From: Laguncularia racemosa
Taxonomy: Eukaryota > Streptophyta > Magnoliopsida > Myrtales > Combretaceae
Assembly: GCA_037954665.1 (NCBI GenBank)
Contig: JBBMOL010000149.1
Location: 744,001 to 808,000 of the forward strand
Reading direction: 5' to 3'
Length of the DNA: 64,000 bases
Shown here: in pieces, positions 21,311 to 33,697 of the stretch
Layout: each line of letters begins with the position of its first letter
Numbering within the stretch: the stretch's first letter is position 1
The notes under the pieces: model-generated
The model's input: only the letters and a program-made list of their open reading frames with translations
Databases searched by the model: none
What the model was told of the DNA's origin: nothing
Program-made: the position numbers and the translations under genes

Positions 21311-23645
21311 CTATTTGTCTATGAACCAAGAAAATGTTAAAAGATACACTTATTATACATATAACTCAACCTAAAATCTTTCTCTATACTCCATCTACTA
21401 GACAAACTAGAAATAGGGGTGTCAAGTGTAAGACCAAACTTGGAGTTAGTAGCATAAAGAAAGGTGGGCATCTTAATTTTAGGTGAGGGTGCTAATTTCC
21501 AAAATCATACTTCATATTAAGTGAAAGAAGAATTATGATCACCTATTACAAGTTGTAAATTTTTTAACTACATTATTTATTTACATACATCATTTACCAT
21601 TATCTATGTTACTCTCACGCCTTCTTTATAATTCGACCCAAGCTTACAACCTATTTTTTATTACACAACATGGGAAAGACAAAACAATATGGTACTTCAA
21701 ATGAAGCCTAGATAATACTAAAATGTGCTATAGTTAGGCATTTAAGTGCCTTTTTCTCTCTCCCTCTTCACCTTGACTCTCTAGTGTAGTACCAGACCCT
21801 AATTGTCTCTATTCTTTTGTTTAACGTGTTTCTATCTTATTATGTGTTAAGCTAACTTGTTTATTGGAATGTTTGTGGGCTGTTAGTAACTCTAGATCAT
21901 TAAGGAGGGAAGATGAACGATAATAGTTTAGACAAAATGATTGATACTCATCTTAAGAACAACAATAGTTTTAGATAAAATGATTGATACTCATCTTGAT
22001 TCTCATTTCTTCATTTATCTCTTTATATAACAATTACAAAATCTATCGACTTTGTTATAGACTTGATGAGTCATTTGTATTTACAAATGCTATAGTATTC
22101 GATTTATTTGGTCTATTTATGTTTGGCTACGATGAGACATCGAGATTGATAGATCTTATACTTTATGACATGCTTGATAAAAAACTGCAATGACTTGATA
22201 CTCTTTGTCATGCTTTACAATGTCCTAAGTTTCCTCTTAATTTTGCTAATTGTAATTATTTTGCTACTCTTGATAAACCTTTCAATAGTGAGGCTTTTCT
22301 TTTAAGCATAGTTAGAAGTAGATACAACAATATTGATATCTCTAGATGGTGTTTGCATCATATCCTTATAAAAATATATCATGCTATATATGAAATATAT
22401 CCATAATGATTCCCATTCTCATCCCTTTTGCTCACACATGACAAGATATATAATAGAGTTATGTACGGTAGCTTATTTTATGCATTTGTATATGTGTGAT
22501 TTATAAAAACCTTGCCAACCAACTTTGTGTGTGGGGTTATAGTCAGTCAAATGTGTGTTAACATGATTCCAAGCTTTAGATAACCTTGGAGAAGTCTTGA
22601 TTGATGACATATGAATGAAAGTGATAAAAAAGAGTTGTAGGAAGAGGAACATATGATTTCAATAACTAGTTAGTGCTTATGATAGGTGAAGAAGTTTGAA
22701 GTATCATCTTCATTACTCAAAAACAATATTGCTTGCAACCTTTTTCAAGGATTATGCTTATTGGCATTATAGTGTGACATTTCATGCATATAATGAATGG
22801 AGGTCCTAGTTTGGGAGATTATTTGATTGTTTCACAAATGAGAAGGGACCAATGGCATGTTCCATGTGGTTTCCACTTTGAGTGGATTCTACTAAGTATA
22901 TTCTCATCATGAGCATCCACGCACATAATTAATCCATGTCATTGTTCCGTTGGTCAAAGTGCTTGTCTCCTATAAACACTTATTTGATCAATAGCATTTT
23001 GAGATTTTCATTGTCTAATGCCTTTAGAATTCTTATCGACAAATATCCTATTGTCATTCTAGACTTTATGCACTTATCAATGGGATTATGTGGAGAGTTG
23101 ATGTGCCTTGGGTTGACAACCGCCAATTCATGATCAATTCTTGGCAAAAGCAATTCCTACGCAAGGATAATTTTTTGCACTATAAAATAATGGATATAGA
23201 TGAATTCTTTTATAGATATGATGCACCGCAAATGAATCAAACTACGCTTGAATCAACTAGAAATTATGCACTAGTTAAATCAAATGGTTAGATTGCCACA
23301 ATTCTAAAGAGAGAATTGATAAGACCTAAAATTGGAGATAATTCTCAAAGTAGTGTTTTAATAATTGCATTATGTTAATAATAGAGTTTACAACCCTTAA
23401 TAAGATGTTTCTAGGGTTAGCAAATGGTAAAATAGTAAATAAAATAAAATCTACATTGAAATTAAGGAAAATAAAGCATAAAAAAACCTACATTTGTATT
23501 GAACTAGCTAGCTAGTTGTTTAACAAGTTCTTGGATTGGTTGCACCTATCATTCTGTTTCATTAACTAGTGGACCAGCAACTGGTTTTGTTTCAACTTCT
23601 AAAGTTGAATTTCAAGCTAAGTCAAGTCCTCCTTCACTTGAACCT
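21311..23645. other. Non-coding interval with one small unassigned frame
   Basis: Nothing named. A forward frame at 23088-23291 (MWRVDVPWVDNRQFM, then DIDEFFYRYDAPQMNQ) has mixed, protein-like composition, but I recognise no family and see no flanking support. Between 23520 and 23645 the minus strand continues the reading of the fragment at 25076-25285 for about a dozen codons (GSSEGGLDLA, then a stop). Confidence 0.5.
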
Positions 23646-23698
23646 TTATTCCATGCTCTTGATAGCTTCGCTATAAGCCTGATCTTGTTAGCAAATAC
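23646..23698. repeat. 53-bp direct repeat, left copy
   Basis: Identical to 25080-25132 over all 53 bases. The two copies bracket the E1 insert exactly: the right copy begins one base after the LTR end, and the left copy ends where the E1 leader breaks off. Ordinary LTR integration makes about 5 bp, so this duplication is unusually long. Confidence 0.9.
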
Positions 23699-25079
23699 AC
23701 ACAACCTCACACCTCACCTTACACGGTTCAATCACTACCACACACAACTTCCATGGTCCACTTAATACAATAACACACCATGGCAACACAACCACGCCTC
23801 ACACACACCTATGGTGCACTTCATTTCACACCACAACACACTCAAAAATCATGGCAACAAAAGACAAATGGAAGTAATTATGTGCTCAAGAATCAAATCC
23901 CAAGGCAATCAAATGATTCCAACTTAGTCAAAGTGTACTTAAAGTGATTAATACACAATAACTCCACAAGTAATGATTGAATTTGAATTCAAAATATGCC
24001 CTATTTCTCCATGGCAAGATGAACAATCACAATGCAAATATGAGAAATTCACACTTCCACTTCCAAAATCACAAGGAAACATACAGCACAAATCCACTTA
24101 AACACCTTCTATTGGAAACTAGTTACAAGGATTCCTCTAATGCATCCATGGCAAAGGAACCCTAATTCAATCTCCTTCGAATTTCAATTCACGATTTCTA
24201 TGGAATCAAGGAACAATTTAACTTAAGAACTCAACTCCACTTCTTACAATCTTTAATTACGAAAATGAACAACAAGAACCCTAAATCTCCAAATTGAAAA
24301 TCACGAAATTCCCTTTTCTAAACCTAGCTCTGATACTAAATTATGATGTGCTTCAATTGAATAATTCAACACAATTCAAGTAGGAAGTACAAAGGATTCC
24401 ATGTCAAAGCCAATTGCATGACCTTACATTGTGATGAACCTTAATTTACGTGAAATGTAAGAATTGAACAAAAGAAATCCAATTACATACTAGATATTAC
24501 ATACTAGTGATAATTGGATAGGACTTAGGAGTGATTGATGTTACTCACAAAAATCCCTAAGCCAAATTTGCCACAATCCTCTAGGTTAGAATTGATAAGA
24601 GTTGAGTGAAAGAAGAACCTCTCTCATGGCAATGTATGGTTGAGTTTAATATGAAAAGTGTCCCTTACAAAACCTAATTAGCAAGTATTTATACTCTACT
24701 CTAAACAAGGAAAATTACAACAATGCCAAATAGTCAAAACCGATCCTATAAGCCATTTGAAGAACCGATTCTCCACGTGAAAGAGAAGTAAAGATGACCA
24801 GTTTTGTTAAGTGAAATGCAAGTGAAATAAAGGCCGGTTCCTCTTGTCTTTGTTGTTTCAAGTATAGCTTACACACTTGAGATTGGTGTGTTGGTTCGCC
24901 ATCCTGTAAAACCGACAAATATACTTGCTGAAATGCAAAATAATTATACAATGGAAAAGGAGATACTAAACAAATATCTTCTTGGTCTAATTGTTCAAAG
25001 AAGACTCTCATCGTCAAATTTTATAATCTTTTAGCTCTTGCCCTAGTGATGGGTCTTGTAGGTATATGATTCCTATCAC
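23699..25079 (-). mobile_element. Element E1: LTR plus leader fragment of an LTR retrotransposon
   Basis: On the minus strand it holds a 738-bp LTR (25078 to 24341), a decayed primer site (TTTAGTATCAGAGC, 24342-24329) and an untranslated leader rich in GTGTG words (24328 to 23699), then stops. Element E2 at the right end of the window has the same LTR family and leader, in the opposite orientation. No gag or pol is present. The insert is flanked by a perfect 53-bp repeat of the target. It looks like integration of a truncated cDNA, or repair of a break with such a fragment, and not normal integrase action. Confidence 0.75.
24341..25078 (-). repeat. LTR of element E1 (738 bp)
   Basis: On the minus strand it runs from TGATAGGAATCATATACC at 25078 to GAAGCACATCATAA at 24341; the last A pair was TCA in the parent, as E2 shows. 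A TATA box (GAGTATAAATACTTGC, 24696 to 24681) is shared with E2. The 100-codon minus-strand frame at 24715-25017 is LTR sequence, not a gene. Confidence 0.75.
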
Positions 25080-25285
25080 TTATTCCATGCTCTTGATAGC
25101 TTCGCTATAAGCCTGATCTTGTTAGCAAATACTTGAAAATGTAATAAATATCTCTTCATGAACTCTTTCTCATCTTCACTGGGCTCTCCACTTAGTATCC
25201 TTTGAACAACACAATACATTCCCCATGCTCTAGATCTATTGATATTTCCTTTAGATTCTTGATCTCCATCATGAGCTAGTGACAA
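25076..25285 (-). pseudogene. Unassigned protein fragment disrupted by E1
   Basis: A 69-codon minus-strand frame beginning MSLAHDGDQESKGNINRSRA has balanced composition and charged segments (SEDEKEFMKRYLLHFQVF), more protein-like than other frames nearby. With E1 and one copy of the 53-bp repeat left out, the frame would run about 10 codons further at 23645 before a stop. I recognise no family, and there is no clear splice signal or promoter, so it could be an exon piece, a captured fragment or chance. Confidence 0.3.
25080..25132. repeat. 53-bp direct repeat, right copy
   Basis: Identical to 23646-23698. It encodes the end of the minus-strand reading VFANKIRLIAKLSRAWN of the fragment at 25076-25285, so it is original target sequence. 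Confidence 0.9.
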
Positions 25286-28025
25286 GTGACAAGTTAGATA
25301 ACATACATTAGGTCAATATTTGACAAATATAGTCTAGTAGCATATTTAGTTGACTTCATAAGATTGTATAAAATAGTTATTCCTCACTTGTAGTGCTTTT
25401 GCTTAGTTGATGGAATAATTATTCCATAATATTTTAATTGCTACCAAACAAGGAATTCACTTCATTCTCAAGATCAAAATTATAAGTATTCTTTATTTTT
25501 TTCTTTACATTTTTCCATAGTTTATTCATAAGATCTTAACTAACAGTCAAATTATGCCTAAAACAATTGCATATTGCTATTTTTAAATATATTCATCTTG
25601 TATAACCAAATAAAGTAAAATTATTATTTTTTGATTTTGTTTCTTAGTAATTATAATTTTATTCCTACCTACTCCACTTGCTAACCAAAATGCCAAAAAA
25701 AAATCTTTGACAAATTGTACACATTGCATTAGATGGGTGCTATATGTTGGTTGTATCCCAAGATTACGACTTTTCGAAGAATTGCTATCCTCACGTACTC
25801 AATTTCATTCGCCTACCATTGCGCTTGCACATTTTTTAAGGGGGTACAATGGAAAAATAAATGTTTATTCTTTGACAAATTAGGTTTACGCAAGTAAAAA
25901 ATGTATTACATTATCGGAAATGCTAGGAAGCCAAACCATAAACCAAGCGTGATAAGAGAAGGGAGGACTTTTGACTTGCATGCTGTTAAGCCTTTGATGT
26001 ACCTTTTAAGGGCCCTCAAGGGAAGTTTGGCCATCAAGCTTCTCCTTCGTCAGAGTGGGGAGGATCGCATTACATGAAAAACTTACGAAATTTCATCTAG
26101 CTAATAGAAATCCTGTGAGAATTCACCCCCAATTTACATATGCATGAATGCGGTTCTTGACCTTAAATTCTACGACAAAATTTTATAGTGTTAATTCATT
26201 TTTTATTTTTTTGGGCTGTATTTTAAGTGGTTTTTACAACTGGGGAAAAGAAATGTTCAATTCCAGTTACAAGATAAAAAGCCAACAAGTTAATTGTCCA
26301 ATTCATTCTTTAGCTTAGTGTTGCTCCCTATGGAATTTTCCTCCACCTAAATTAATCATTTGGGCTGATTCATAGTTTAAGTGACTCTTCTCTAGCTATT
26401 AACCATGTAGCTCCATTAATTGCAACTTGCTAGTGTCTCATTTATTTTATTTAATTTATAATTTGTTTGCCAATGACATTGAAGGACATATATATTCTGC
26501 CTATACTTGGTAATTATAATAATACATGTATCCAAATGTCAAATGCAAAATATTTGTAGTGGTTTATAATAACTTTTGGATATATTTTAATTTACAACTG
26601 ATAACTATTTAGTTAAAAATTCTATCTTTAGTTTTTCATCGTATCCTAGGACTTGAATTATGAGCTTTCGATAATAATAAGCTATATTGATAAACTTATA
26701 CATTAACTAAAGTTTTACAAGTTTCACTTTAATAAACAAACTTTATGGGATCACTTTATCTAATTCACATGGCCTCATTGTAGAATTAAAAAAAAAAAAA
26801 ACAGATGATTTCATAGTTGTTAAAATTGTGATTATATCATACGATTCTACAAGTTTACAATTTTAGAAGGCTTTTTTTTTTTTTATTTTACTTGAGTATA
26901 AAATTATTTTTATATAAACTCATAGTAGAATCACGGATGTTCATGCAAAATCGGTAGAATCTTATGATTTAACTAAATTCATTGATTTTACCTATTTAAG
27001 TCTAATGGACTAAAAACCAGAAAATACAACTTGACTTTTATAAGATATGGATATTATTAGTTTTTTTTTTTTTGAAAGAATATAAGGATATTATTTATGG
27101 TAGTACTAATAATGATGGCATCAATGAGGAAGATAATGATGATGGTTAAGAGAGAGTTGACAAGAATTTTAACTTTTGATGATGATGAGAGAGTTGGTGA
27201 TTTTTTTTTGTAAGTATTGTATTTTATTATTATAACTATATAGTAATGCATTTCATATTGATATTGTTATTTATATTATAGTTTTATACATTAGCTTAAT
27301 AAGTTATATTAATTTATTTATACTATAAATATATAACTTTTATTGTAAATTATAACCAAAATTTATATTGAATTTCTTTATTCCATTTTCTATTTTATGT
27401 ATGTTATGACTATAGTAAATATATTTACAGCTTTTTAAAAATTATTTTACTTAGGTTGTAGAAACGGTGATTTTATATTTTGATTCTGTAGATCCTCTAG
27501 TGTTTCCCGATAAAATTATGAGTTTGGCAACTTAAAATGTTTTATTATAAGCTTTAGACCCATTTACTTGAAGACCCAATATATTGTATTCTGCCCCTTT
27601 ATAAGTAATTTCATCCTCGAAACTATTACACTATAGAATTAGAGCTATAAACCGCTATACTTACTGTGCCACTTTGATTTCCATATCACCTCACTATCAT
27701 TGACTTTTATTGAGTTCCTAGTATTCATTCAATGCTTCTTAGTACATTCTACTATCGATTCAAGCATAACTGTATCCTCTTTACTGCATTGCTTTACCTA
27801 TCTACTTTACCCGTTATACTGCTATAGATCAATAGCCTTTTCGTGTTGTGTCATAAACACTCTCTTGTCATATTTGCTCTAACCTAGCTACCCCATATAA
27901 TCTCACTTATGTCTTAATGCTGTAACATTATTCTTTGTTTCTTGTTCTTGTGCGTCCTTTGATCCTTATCCTTCAAAACTATGATCCTATTGCCTAAATG
28001 TACCTCAATCATTGTCTATATACAT
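25286..28025. other. Non-coding AT-rich interval
   Basis: No gene seen. Poly-A or poly-T runs near 26789, 26873 and 27061, and a GATGATGATGGT-type trinucleotide stretch near 27110-27190. The segment 25720-26060 is less AT-rich (CATTCGCCTACCATTGCGC) but carries no long frame. Confidence 0.6.
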
Positions 28026-28349
28026 TGTAATGACGGAAATTAAATCACTTTAATATACTAATTTCATCAAATATGATGCGAATTTATAACAAACAATTAA
28101 GAGTAACTTTAAAATGTTGATATTATTATAATAATCTAAGCATGAGAAAAACCTTATAATTATTAACAATTAGCTTTAAAATGCATATGTTAAAAAAAAA
28201 AAAAAGAACTCATCTATCCTGTTCAACCCTTCTTTCCTACACTGGTTAGTAGAGCAGCAGCAAGACCACATTAACCAGCCTCCATCCCATCAGCTGCTAT
28301 TGGTTACGTCGTCCTTCCCTACCATCCCCCTTTCCCATGCTTCTTCTAC

Positions 28350-28372
28350 CCTTCCTTCCTTCCTTCCTTCCT
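28350..28372. repeat. CTTC microsatellite
   Basis: About five to six tandem CTTC units within a pyrimidine-rich tract. Confidence 0.85.
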
Positions 28373-29066
28373 CTCATCTTTCCCTTAAGCTTTGACTGGA
28401 CAACCCAATCCGTCCTCGATATCCTTTGCTCCATTCTCAGTTTCTTCTTCCTTCCCTTTCCTTCTCCTGGCTTTTCCTTCTTATCTTCCCTTGCTGCAGA
28501 GAGTTCCCTGTCATAATGTTGTCTTTCCTCTCGTCCCTCCCTAAATTTCCCTTCCTTTCTCTTCAGATCTTTGCCTTCCCCCTTTAAACCTATCACCCCA
28601 AACCAGACCTAAGACGCAAACCCTGTAACCATACCTTAGGAAACCCTAGTTTCCCAACTCGAAAAGAAAACCTTGCTGTCTACACTGGTGAGATCTTCCT
28701 CGACAGTGAGCTCGAATAGCTTGAAGCCAACCCCACCTCCATTATGAAGATTAGCTAGACCGTGAATCAATAACGTTTAAGTAGCCAAGTGACCGACGGT
28801 GAGTGGCAAGGGGAAGAAGAGGGGGAAGTGGGGTCGGTGGCTATGTGTGAGGCTTGTAGTACTTTGTCTTAGGATTCGAGAATACAAGCCTTGCCTCAGT
28901 TAGGTTGTAGTGGCTACTCTGTCCAGGTGGTTAGTGCTTTGCATGAGGTGTGTATAAGGAGTAATGTTCTGGGGAGGGAGGGATGCATTTAGTGCTGTGA
29001 TGTGTTTATATGTACGTGAGGTGGAGGAGCTACCCTGTTGCAACCATGTGTGTGTGAAGGGGGAGA

Positions 29067-29141
29067 ATAGCAACTGCAACAACAATAGCAACAGCAACCG
29101 TAATAGCAACAGCAATAGTAACCGCAATAGTAGCAGCAAAG
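29067..29141. repeat. Imperfect AAC/AGC/AAT trinucleotide repeat
   Basis: About 25 trinucleotides, mostly AAC, AGC, AAT and AGT, in alternation such as AGCAACAGCAATAGTAACCG. Translated forward it would give Asn/Ser runs, but no gene surrounds it. Confidence 0.75.
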
Positions 29142-31219
29142 ATGAAGATGGCATGGCGTGCTCTAGCTTCTAGGCGAGAAGGCATGGCATGATATGATCA
29201 AGCATTTAGCTGGAGCAAGCCAGGAGATGGATGATATGGACAACAACAACAATGAACAACGAGAAGACTCATGACATCCCAACGACAAAAGTGTCCAACA
29301 TGATCTAGTCCCAGTGACAATGTCTAAGCATCTAGAAGCAAGGGAATGAAAGGAGTCCAGTTGGGGAAGACAAAAAACAAGAAGGAGAGAGCTAATGGCA
29401 TAACAGAAATCCATGGTGAGTAACAAGAGAATACGTGTATGTGTGCCTGATTTGGTGTTCCAGTTGAGAAAAATTATAAATAAATGTACGCATAAAGATG
29501 TAAGGTGGAGAGGACGACAAGAGATTGAAAGGGAGTAGTTGGACGTTGAAACAAAAAAGAGAAGAAATAAGGAAATAGAGGCATCCAATTGAGGAGAAAA
29601 AGTTGAGGAGATTATGTGTGTGAGAGAAGAGAAGGTGTGCACGAGGAAGAGAAGAGAGGGTTGTAAAGTGCGGCTATGTGTGTATGTGTTCGTATATGTG
29701 GTATGATTGTGTGCGTGTATGTGTAGGTGTATGCTAGTGTGTATGCATGTGGTGTATGCATGGGGTGTGTGTGGAGTGTGTGTGTATAGTGTGCATGCGG
29801 TGTTCGGTGTGTAGGAGATATGAAGTAGAAGAGGGAAAAGAATTGGGGAAAAAGGATTGGGAAATGAAGAACAAGAAATGAGAAATGGAAGATGTCTAGG
29901 AAGAAGAAAAACATAGAGGATTAGAGGGAAAGGCTTGAAATATATACATACATAAATGTGGGCTAGAGAAGAGTGAAAAGAAATGAGAAGAAGAAGTGAG
30001 AAATTGGAGAAGTCCGAGGGGTGCAGGGAGTCTAGCAAGGGAGCAAGGGGGAAAGTTATGGGTAAGGGAGCCAAGAGGAAGAAGAGAATAAGGAGAGAGG
30101 AGGAAGAAAGTTGGAAGATGGAGAAAGTGAGAATTGAAGACGAAAAAGGGTGAGGAAAAGGGAAGAAGAGCTGGAAGATGAAGTCAAGAGAGTATTGATC
30201 TTATATATGTGTGTAGGTGAAACTTGTGTGTATGTGTGTGTATGATGTTATTACACTGTAGGTGGGCATGTGTGTGTGTAAAGGATGGCCGGTGTGTGTA
30301 GTGATGCAATCATGAGTAGGGATGAAGACTAGTAGAGAGGATGGAAAGCTCTATTAGTGGAGATGTCAACAAAGGAAAGAAGAAAGAAGGTGATACAAAA
30401 CATTTAGCAATTGCTAACCCTACGGTCTATCCTACGAGTAGTTTGTTGGAAGATATTAGAGACAAATTGATAAAAAAAGGTTCAAAGTTGCTACATGTAG
30501 AGGAGAAGCGAATTTGGGAAATTCCAAAAAGGAGAATAATAAGAGAAAAGAGAGAATAAGGAATGAGATGGTGAAGCCGAGGAGGACAGGGAGATTTCAT
30601 GAAGAAAGCAAGCATGTCTATGTATGAAATTGAATAAGAAAAGAGGTGTCATCGATGTAGTAGCGATGGCTCGAGCAGCTTGATCAAATAATCAAGTTAC
30701 AAAAAGGAATTCTTGGAAGTGCGTACATGCCGTCGGTGAAATGATTGTGTATGTAAGTGTAAAGAAAAGGCATTAGGGAGTTTGAGAAAGGATAGGAGTT
30801 AATGAGAGATCGAGAAATCTAATGGAAATTGCGTGGAGTTGCTATAGCTAATCCTTCGACACTATGTTTGGTGAAGAGACCACACGTCGGCATCACTTAA
30901 TGACGACTAGGACTATGATGACCATAAATAGGTGAGTGGAAAACTTAATGATATGCTACAATGTTATGATTGGTTTAATATGTTGTGCTGAATCTTGGTA
31001 TATTGCATGTGTGTCTTCCTTGTTTGTTTGTGATTGCAATTAAGGTGATTTTATTATTTCCTTAGTTGACCATAAGATAAAGAAGTTGGGAAGGAAATCA
31101 TACGAAGAAACCAATAATTAGGTAAATTATGGATAAATACGAGAGTAACGATATGAAGATTAGAATGGACTATGGGTAGATAACACCTTGCTTTAGTTTG
31201 CTAATGCTAACATTATGGA

Positions 31220-33035
31220 TGTAATATCCAAATTTAGCTTAGGTTTCTTAAAATAAATTAATACATGTAAACTTAACTTTTTCTATGTATATATGTATAA
31301 TGGGCGTTTACACAGACGTATGAGACAAATTATGTATCATTATGTACACATATAATGATCTAACTCCGAATATTTATATTTATATATACTTATATAGGTT
31401 ACTTTCATACCTATAATTACATAATCATTAAATGAAAGTCTTTATTTTTCAATGCAATAATTTTATCCTTTTACTTCTCTTGAGTACATGGGGAAAAATA
31501 TTTAACAAACTTATCCTTTAGTTAAAAACACATTTATAAATCTATATGTATATATATATTTATATTTTCTTATATACATAGGCACTTGAGGACTTGGAAG
31601 GGATATTTATGTGGCTACCCTATTTGACTCTTGACTATGTGTAAAATTGAGCACTTAAGGGGTGTGATGACACATGGGTGTCAAAGACTGATAATTGTAA
31701 GTCAATCGCAAGTGATTGATTTAATAGTAAGTGAAATGACATAGAGGTGTTACGGAATGAGAATTATAAGTCAGACCCGAGTGGTTGATTGACGGTTGAA
31801 GAGATTTGAACTAGATTACACTATTATTGAGCTAAAATTTTGTGCTTAGCCTGATCGTTCCATCTGGTTGGCCTGGCTTTTCCTTGTCTTATTTGTGATG
31901 TGAAATGTATGATCTCTTCTTATTGCGGTAAATGCAAATATGAAGTGTAATGGTTTTTTCTTGTGGGATTAATTAGATCCCTAATGTTTGTCATTGAAAT
32001 TGTATTATTTAAGGGCTCGTTAGTTACTTTATTACCCTGAATGTGGATTGGCCTGTGAATTTCTATTGTTTGATAATCTTGAACTAATTAATTAAAGGAT
32101 CTGACTCAAATAAAACTGGACATGCATTACATGAGACATTGTATGAGATTGAAGGCCATCACTGCTATAGGGCTTGCCGAAAGTAATCAGAGGATTACTG
32201 TTTCGCTAAGTGTAAACTAAGTGAATAGGAGATTGTCGCACCTTGACAATTCTGAGTCTAGTTGGTCTTTAAGGGTGTTGCTCTGACTGTGCAAAGACAT
32301 AGAAGTGTTGCTCCGCCTGGTGCAAAGATATGGGAGCGTTTAGTATTAAAGTAAAGATATTATAATTATCAAAGTGATAAGATAAATAAACCAGGTAATG
32401 AGACCTAGACACTGATGGTGGCTTCGGAATCCCCAACCCAAGGTCAAGAGAGGCGTAAACCCTAGACTACATGTTGGTTACCGGAAGACCGCGTAAGATG
32501 CTGCATTCATATGGTTGCTTATGCATAGCATATGATCTGATAACGTGATTTGAAATTGCTTGTGTATGTGTAGTATTGAGAGTATTGCGCTCTCATTCAC
32601 TGAGCTGTAGTGTGCTCACCCCTTAATAGAACGTTTTACAGGTAAAGATTATGAAAGCTTGAGATGGGATAAGATGTAAAGTGTCGAGAGATTTTGGAAA
32701 CCAAGAACGATGAAGTAAGAATTGTGAATGCTAGACTATTTAGATGAATGTTACTTTTAGGACATTGATGTAAAATTGAATTTGTAAGACTTAGGGTTTT
32801 ATTTTATTTATTAATTGGTAGGGGATTCCGACTCTCTGTGATCTTGGTTGACCATAGGACATGGAATCCATAGTTATATTCTTATGATATGATTATATGT
32901 AATATGATTAGTCATAAATATAATTGATTATTTAGAGTCTTACGATCTCTGACTTGTAAAATGGTTATTATGTAACGAATGCACATGTGCCATGATAATT
33001 TTATTGAAAACTTTCAAGCCCCTTTGGGACGTGAA
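31220..33035 (+). repeat. Degenerate LTR-like repeat, copy 2
   Basis: It starts TGTAATATCCAAATTTAG at 31220, like many plant chromovirus LTRs, and ends near GGGACGTGAA at 33035 where copy 1 has GGTTGTTACA. Blocks shared with copy 1 are CCCAACCCAAGGTCAAG (near 32432), ACCGGAAGACCGCGTAAGATG, GAGTATTGCGCTCTCAT, GTGCTCACCCC, and TAATTGGTAGGGGATTCCGA. No primer site follows, so it is a solo or broken LTR. The two copies differ too much to be the LTR pair of one recent insertion. Confidence 0.55.
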
Positions 33036-33697
33036 TACTTTGACTCAATCCTTTTCTCTAAACCTTCCGTAATCCACAGGTCAATTTGCTTCAATTTTCC
33101 TTTTATAACAAACTTCAGTCGATTAGATCCCTAATGTGTGTGAATATTCCACATAGACCCTAAAACATAATAAAATTCATTAAACAAGCAAAGATCATCT
33201 GGCATACAACATTCAAACATACAAATATATCAATTCCATAAAATATGTGACTTGTTAATTTTTAAAGATGATATTATGTATGTGTACGGTTTTTTTTTTC
33301 AATGCTTTTTTCACTGTTTAGATGCGATTAACATCGTAACACATGGACATGCATTAAAAATCGTAAAAATTACATAGACCTTAAAGCATCAATTTTAACA
33401 TAGAAGTCGCTAAGGCGTGCAAATAATCACAAATGATTATAAAACCAGGAAAAATCACTATAATATACAAGAGACATTATAAATATGAAAAATCTTTAAA
33501 ACATGCAGAAAATACTAATTCTTATTCAAAATGATCCTATTGAAAAACCCCAGTTAAATATTAAAAGAAAGACAAACACAATTTTCAAACAAAAAACTTA
33601 TTAATGTTTTTCTTCTTTACTTTTCTTTTCTTTTTCCTAAATATTTTAATTATGAATTACAGTTCACAGCCCCACCGTGATGGTTAGTTTCACAATA
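33036..33697. other. Non-coding interval before the Mutator-like element
   Basis: AT-rich with a T run near 33291-33299. Nothing else seen. The target site of the Mutator-like transposon is at its right end; TTCACAATA (33689-33697) compared with TTTGCAAGG (44648-44656) is at best a heavily decayed 9-bp duplication. Confidence 0.5.

Larger units (their letters stand above)
28026..31219. other. Strand-asymmetric pyrimidine/purine region, non-coding
   Basis: From about 28200 to 28610 the plus strand is strongly pyrimidine-rich, including a CTTC microsatellite (28350-28372). From about 29160 to 30150 it is strongly purine-rich, with GT-rich runs at 29670-29815 and 30205-30300. Between them lie CAACAGCAACAATAG-type trinucleotides (29067-29141). 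Long minus-strand frames here, including one of 303 codons at 29163-30074, arise because the complement of purine-rich DNA has few stops; their products are Leu/Ser/His-rich with no domain. TGTAATGACGG near 28034 could be an LTR start, and such purine-rich tracts are common inside long chromovirus LTRs, so the whole may be LTR-derived. Confidence 0.55.

Noticed and set aside
28297..28596. 99-codon Lys/Arg/Glu-rich minus-strand frame
   Set aside because: Arises from the pyrimidine-rich tract with a CTTC microsatellite; no protein-like pattern beyond composition.
29163..30074. 303-codon open frame on the minus strand, the longest in the window
   Set aside because: Its product is dominated by Leu, Ser, Phe and His runs from a purine-rich plus strand with GT repeats. 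It has no domain, and its length follows from the scarcity of stops in such composition.
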